In this document: in pieces, positions 5,830 to 8,860 of the stretch
Layout: each line of letters opens with the position of its first letter
How positions within the stretch are numbered: position 1 is the stretch's first letter
Origin: Actinomycetes bacterium
GTDB lineage: Bacteria > Actinomycetota > Actinomycetes > Mycobacteriales > Mycobacteriaceae
DNA length: 8,860 nucleotides
NCBI GenBank assembly: GCA_023415515.1
Contig: JAEZKH010000316.1
Location: forward strand, 1-8,860
Direction: 5' to 3'
The notes under the pieces: model-generated
The model's input: only the letters and a program-made list of their open reading frames with translations
Databases searched by the model: none
What the model was told of the DNA's origin: nothing
Made by a program: the position numbers and the translations under genes

Positions 5830-6702
5830 CTAGACGGGCTGGTTCGCAACCGCGCCTGCGGCTTCACCGCGGGCCAGCGCGCCGGTGGCGAGCACCATCG
5901 CGGCCATCGCGACGACGAGGGTGAACCACCCGGCGTCACCGGGGCGCAGCGTCTCACCAAGCACGATCACGCCGAGGACCGAGCCGACCACCGGTTCGGC
6001 GACGGTCATGGTCGGCAGCGACGCGGTCAGTGAGCCGGCGCGGAAGGACGCCTGCTGATACGCGGTGCCCGCGATCGCGGCCAGCGCCCACGCATACAGC
6101 TCGGGCGTCCCGATGACGGCCCACAGACCGTCGTCGAGCCGGTCCACCACACCCTTGGTCAACACCGCGAACACGCCCCACAGCGCACCGGAGACGAAAC
6201 CGAGCAGAACGGCGCTCGCGGGGCCCCTGAGGATGCCGGCCCCGATGATGCACAGGATGAGTGCGGGACCGAGCACGACCACGACCGCGGTCCACGTCTT
6301 CCACGACGCGTGCGAGTGACCCGCCGACGGATTGCCGACGGTCACGATCACCGCCACCGACGCGGCGAGCAGCGCGGCCCACAGCCACTGCCATCGGGTC
6401 ACCCGGCGACCGCTGATGCGGGCGTTGATCGGCAATGCGAACAGCAGCGACGTCACCAGCAGCGCCTGGACCAGCAGCACCGAGCCTAGGCCGAGCGCAG
6501 CCGCCTGCAGCGCGAACCCGACCGCGGCGACCACGCTGCCGAGCCACCACCGGCCGTCGCGCAGCAGCCGGCTGAACAACTCGAAGTGGCTGACGGGCTC
6601 GTCGGTGACATCGTGCGCGGAGCGCTGGTGGATGACGTCGCCGATCGCGATGAAGAACGCGGCGCCCAGTGCCAGCATGGCGGCCAGGTCCGCCTTGCCC
6701 AT
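5830..6702 (-). CDS. DMT-superfamily (EamA-like) integral membrane transporter, Rv2729c-like
   Basis: A 290-residue very hydrophobic protein with about nine or ten predicted membrane helices, roughly at 5-24, 53-72, 74-92, 104-123, 136-157, 162-183, 199-217, 226-249 and 256-277. Two features point to the drug/metabolite transporter superfamily: AALGLGSVLLVQALLVTSLL (68-87) in the first half, and TMTVAEPVVGSVLGVIVLGE (231-250) in the second half, with the usual AEP…GE pattern of the penultimate helices. The substrate cannot be read from sequence; NIPA-type Mg2+ transporters and metabolite exporters share this shape. The ATG at 6702 has a good GAGGTGA Shine-Dalgarno about 4 nt upstream. It is the promoter-proximal gene of the minus-strand run and is separated from the LigB-like gene by 22 nt. 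Synteny matches M. tuberculosis Rv2729c, an uncharacterised membrane protein. Confidence 0.85.
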   Translation of the reverse strand: MGKADLAAMLALGAAFFIAIGDVIHQRSAHDVTDEPVSHFELFSRLLRDGRWWLGSVVAAVGFALQAAALGLGSVLLVQALLVTSLLFALPINARISGRRVTRWQWLWAALLAASVAVIVTVGNPSAGHSHASWKTWTAVVVVLGPALILCIIGAGILRGPASAVLLGFVSGALWGVFAVLTKGVVDRLDDGLWAVIGTPELYAWALAAIAGTAYQQASFRAGSLTASLPTMTVAEPVVGSVLGVIVLGETLRPGDAGWFTLVVAMAAMVLATGALARGEAAGAVANQPV

Positions 6703-6731
6703 CGATCACCTCGCAGTCGTCGTCGGTGACG

Positions 6732-6737
6732 AGCCTA
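6732..6737 (-). promoter_or_regulatory. Possible SigA-type -10 for the transporter-LigB-miaA-dapF-hflX run
   Basis: On the minus strand TAGGCT fits the TANNNT form of mycobacterial -10 elements and would start transcription near 6725, about 23 nt before the ATG at 6702. That leaves room for the GAGGTGA ribosome site. A hexamer 17 nt upstream (TCGCCG) matches TTGACA at only 3 of 6 positions, so the call rests on the -10 and its location. Confidence 0.28.
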
Positions 6738-6893
6738 GGCGGGCGACGATCGAGCGGCGAGCTACGAGCCGTGTGGTGGGGCCGCCCCCGCGAGGGCATC
6801 GGGGAAGAGCCGGGGCGTTCCGCCCGGCCAAATGGCGGCATCGGCGTACGCACGCCGGTCGACCTGTTTGAATAGCGGTCGAAGTAAACCGGC

Positions 6894-6930
6894 GCCGCGT
6901 CGCGCGGCAGGTGCGCGGGAGTGCCCGCGC
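6894..6930 (+). promoter_or_regulatory. Two GC hairpins in the leader of the DUF349 gene
   Basis: GCCGCG (6894-6899) pairs with CGCGGC (6903-6908) around a 3-nt loop, and GCGCGGG (6913-6919) pairs with CCCGCGC (6924-6930) around AGTG. The second hairpin abuts GGAGGG (6931-6936). The likelier working SD is GAGG at 6940-6943, 8 nt from the ATG at 6952. There is no T run, so these are not intrinsic terminators. Short GC palindromes are common in DNA of this composition. Confidence 0.3.
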
Positions 6931-6951
6931 GGAGGGTGCGAGGTACCGAAG

Positions 6952-8307
6952 ATGACGACAAGCGAATCCGGCGGGCAGGAAACCACCTCGGAATCGGTGG
7001 CGACCACCTCGAAACCCGCCCCCCGTCCAGGACCGCCGCGCCCTGGCCCGCGGCCGGGCCCGGCCCCTGCCGTCGTCCCCCCCGTCCACGCCGCGGTGTC
7101 CAGCGACCCCCATCGGTTCGGCCGGGTGGATCCCGACGGCACTGTCTGGCTGATCAGCAGCGCAGGCGAGCGCACCATCGGCTCGTGGCAGGCGGGCGAC
7201 ACCGAAGCCGCGTACGCCCATTTCGGCCGGCGCTTCGACGACCTCGAAACCGAGGTCACGTTGATGGAGCGGCGCCTGACGTCGGGTACCGGTGATGCGC
7301 GCAAGATCAAGGCGGCGGCGACGTCGCTCGCCGAGACCCTGCCGACCGCAGCGGTTCTCGGCGACATCGATGCGCTCGCGACGCGGTTGGCGACGATCGT
7401 CGAGCACGCCGACACCGCCGCGGCCGCCGACAAGGCCAAGCGCGAGGAGCACCGCGCCGCGCAGACCGCGCGTAAGGAGGCGTTGGCCGCCGAGGCCGAG
7501 GAACTCGCCGCCAACGCCACCCAGTGGAAGACCGCAGGCGACCGGCTGCGGGAGATCCTCGAGGAGTGGCGCACGATCAGCGGCCTCGACCGCAAGACCG
7601 ACGACGCGCTGTGGAAGCGCTACTCCGCGGCGCGCGAGGCGTTCAACCGGCGCCGCGGATCACATTTCGCCGAACTCGACCGCGAGCGCGCAGGCGCGAG
7701 ACAGGCCAAGGAATCGCTGTGTGAGCGTGCCGAGGCACTTGCCGACTCGACGGACTGGGGGCCCACGGCAGCGGCGTTTCGCGACCTGCTGACGGAGTGG
7801 AAGGCGGCCGGGCGCGCCAGCAAGGACGTCGACGACGCGCTGTGGCAGCGTTTCAAGGCCGCCCAGGACACGTTCTTCACGGCCCGCAACGCCGTGTCGG
7901 CCGAGCGCGATGCCGAGTTCCGCGCCAACGCGCAAGCCAAGGAGGCGCTGCTGGCGGAGGCCGAGAAGATCGACACGTCCGACCTGGAGGCGGCACGTGC
8001 GGCGTTGCGCGTGATCGGCGACAAGTGGGACAAGATCGGCAAGGTGCCACGCGAGCGCAGCGCCGAGCTGGAACGACGGCTGCGGGCGATCGAGAAGAAG
8101 GTGCGCGACGCTCCCAGCCATGGCGTCGATCCCGAGGCGCAGGCGCGCGCCGACCAGTTCCGGGAGCGCGCAGAGCAATTCGAGCGGCAGGCCGAGAAGG
8201 CTGCCGCGGCGGGACGCACCAAGGACGCCGAGCAGGCACGGGCGAGCGCCGAGCAGTGGCGGCAGTGGGCGGAGGCCGCAGCCGAAGCACTCGGCAGAAA
8301 GAGTTAG
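6952..8307 (+). CDS. DUF349-repeat helical protein, Rv2731-like
   Basis: The 451-residue cytoplasmic protein has no signal peptide or membrane segment. A Thr/Ser-rich start (1-20) leads to a Pro-rich linker (21-46) and a small globular stretch containing HRFGRVDPDGTVWLISSAGER (54-74). Charged helices follow (about 90-172), then three DUF349 repeats at about 174-245, 252-322 and 330-386. Repeats 1 and 2 share the pattern W…EW+…G…DDALW+R+…A+…F (WRTISG…DDALWKRYSAAREAF; WKAAGR…DDALWQRFKAAQDTF). Repeat 3 ends WDKIGKVPRERSAELERRL. A coiled-coil tail runs from about 394 to 448. The family has no settled biochemical role. The ATG at 6952 is preferred because GAGG lies 8 nt upstream; the frame is open back to 6832 but that extension is Arg/Cys-rich and reads through the hairpins. 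Synteny and length match M. tuberculosis Rv2731 (Ala/Arg-rich). It converges on the next gene with overlapping stop codons. Confidence 0.88.
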   Translation: MTTSESGGQETTSESVATTSKPAPRPGPPRPGPRPGPAPAVVPPVHAAVSSDPHRFGRVDPDGTVWLISSAGERTIGSWQAGDTEAAYAHFGRRFDDLETEVTLMERRLTSGTGDARKIKAAATSLAETLPTAAVLGDIDALATRLATIVEHADTAAAADKAKREEHRAAQTARKEALAAEAEELAANATQWKTAGDRLREILEEWRTISGLDRKTDDALWKRYSAAREAFNRRRGSHFAELDRERAGARQAKESLCERAEALADSTDWGPTAAAFRDLLTEWKAAGRASKDVDDALWQRFKAAQDTFFTARNAVSAERDAEFRANAQAKEALLAEAEKIDTSDLEAARAALRVIGDKWDKIGKVPRERSAELERRLRAIEKKVRDAPSHGVDPEAQARADQFRERAEQFERQAEKAAAAGRTKDAEQARASAEQWRQWAEAAAEALGRKS

Positions 8308-8860
8308 GTCTTCTTCGCGCCGTTGCCGTTGTCGCCGTTGTCGCCGTCATCGTCGAGGCTGTCGAGCAGACCCTTGGTCTGACGTTCGGCCACCGATCTG
8401 CGACGCTCCTCTTCCGCGGCCAGTTGCAGGGCGGTGCGCGCCCATACCGCCCTTGCCCAGTTGTAGGTCAGCACGATCACGGTGAGCCAGGCCACGACCA
8501 GTCCGATGCCGGGACCGGGATGCGGTTCGGGCGCGGTCTGCCGGGACCACACCGCCAGCAGACCCGAGAACGACGCCAGCGTGGAACCCGCCAACGCGAT
8601 CCACGCCAGCGCCCATCTCCTGGTCAGCAGCGCCAGCATCGAGAAGCCCACGCCGAACACAAGCGTCAACCAGACGAAGACCCGCGACGGCAGCGAGATC
8701 CCGGCGGCCACCGCGGCGTCGTTGCCCGCAAGCACATCCCAGCCCCGCGCCGCGCCGGCGTGCGCAAGGATGAACGAAAGAAGCAGCACGAACACGGCGA
8801 TTGCGATCACCAATGCCCTTGGCCCAGGGTCGATTTCGCGTGCCACCCGGTGTTCGGCTG
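8304..8860 (-). CDS. Four-helix membrane protein, Rv2732c-like, probably cut by the window edge
   Basis: The visible protein has about four membrane helices (numbering from the GTG at 8846: roughly 11-29, 54-74, 78-99, 112-130), then a charged helix AAEEERRRSVAERQ (143-156) and an acidic tail ending DDDGDNGDNGNGAKKT. The fourth helix and the tail suggest that the C-terminus is cytoplasmic. GTG 8846 would give 180 residues but has no Shine-Dalgarno, and the frame stays open to the right edge (AEHRVAREIDPGPRAL). M. tuberculosis Rv2732c is about 24 residues longer as I recall, so the true start is probably outside the window. Function is unknown. In M. tuberculosis the next gene upstream is miaB, which would put it in an operon with the second enzyme of the MiaA pathway; that cannot be seen here. 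Its TAA overlaps the TAG of the DUF349 gene. Confidence 0.8.
   Translation of the reverse strand, partial: AEHRVAREIDPGPRALVIAIAVFVLLLSFILAHAGAARGWDVLAGNDAAVAAGISLPSRVFVWLTLVFGVGFSMLALLTRRWALAWIALAGSTLASFSGLLAVWSRQTAPEPHPGPGIGLVVAWLTVIVLTYNWARAVWARTALQLAAEEERRRSVAERQTKGLLDSLDDDGDNGDNGNGAKKT
8322..8345 (-). repeat. Short 9-bp tandem repeat encoding Asp-Asn-Gly
   Basis: GTTGTCGCC occurs twice in tandem (8328-8336, 8337-8345), preceded by a six-base partial copy (8322-8327) and followed by related Asp codons. Read on the minus strand it encodes GDNGDNGNG near the C-terminus of the membrane protein. In-frame 9-bp units allow length change by slippage without loss of frame. Confidence 0.6.

Noticed and set aside
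5954..6961. 335-codon minus-strand open frame over the transporter and its upstream region
   Set aside because: It is out of frame with the transporter and very rich in Arg and Gly. The transporter frame shows proper membrane helices and a good SD.
6706..7595. Minus-strand open frames of 248 and 277 codons over the start of the DUF349 gene
   Set aside because: They are low-complexity shadows of the plus-strand DUF349 frame, without an SD or family motif.
1..8860. Search for CRISPR array, insertion sequence, attachment site, tRNA/rRNA, toxin-antitoxin or defence genes
   Set aside because: No regularly spaced repeats, transposase motifs, terminal inverted repeats, tRNA cloverleaf or defence domains were found. 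The gene order is a conserved mycobacterial core block, so a new multi-gene system is not supported here.

Overview
The window is high-GC actinobacterial chromosome. Gene content and order match the Mycobacterium tuberculosis Rv2724c-Rv2732c neighbourhood as I recall it: fadE20, hflX, dapF, miaA, Rv2728c, Rv2729c, Rv2731, Rv2732c. Protein-level signatures agree: the DapF cysteines fall at residues 87 and 226, as in the M. tuberculosis enzyme, and the HflX N-terminus is of the mycobacterial type. The source is therefore very probably a Mycobacterium/Mycolicibacterium. A species call is not possible from sequence alone.

Layout, left to right. Bases 1-101 hold no gene I can support. A long-chain-type acyl-CoA dehydrogenase (fadE20-like, minus strand, 102-1262) is transcribed divergently from a small CsbD-family stress protein (plus strand, 1445-1690). 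The 182-bp gap between them carries a 16-bp perfect inverted repeat in front of fadE20, a SigB/SigF-type promoter candidate in front of csbD, and a small hairpin that puts the csbD Shine-Dalgarno in its loop. The csbD gene ends in a canonical intrinsic terminator with an 11-bp stem. As I recall, M. tuberculosis has fadE20 and hflX adjacent, so csbD with its own promoter and terminator looks like a self-contained insertion into a conserved block. Bases 1735-1889 hold only a doubtful small membrane ORF.

The minus-strand block 6702 to 1890 is a tight operon-like run. In transcription order it is a DMT-type membrane transporter, a LigB-fold protein, miaA (tRNA A37 prenylation), dapF (meso-diaminopimelate for lysine and peptidoglycan) and hflX (ribosome-splitting GTPase). 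Spacings are 22 nt, a 4-nt ATGA overlap, 4 nt, and about 45 nt. A divergent 249-bp region (6703-6951) separates it from a plus-strand gene for a helical DUF349-repeat protein (6952-8307). That gene ends convergently, with interlocked stop codons (TTAG), against a four-helix membrane protein (8304 to the right edge, probably cut by the window; in M. tuberculosis the next gene is miaB).

Functionally this is mostly core biology: translation fidelity and ribosome rescue (miaA, hflX), cell-wall precursor synthesis (dapF) and lipid oxidation (fadE20), plus conserved mycobacterial genes of unknown role. I see no mobile element, CRISPR array, RNA gene, toxin-antitoxin pair or defence system. The items worth following up are regulatory (the fadE20/csbD divergent region, the csbD terminator) and the uncharacterised conserved proteins.
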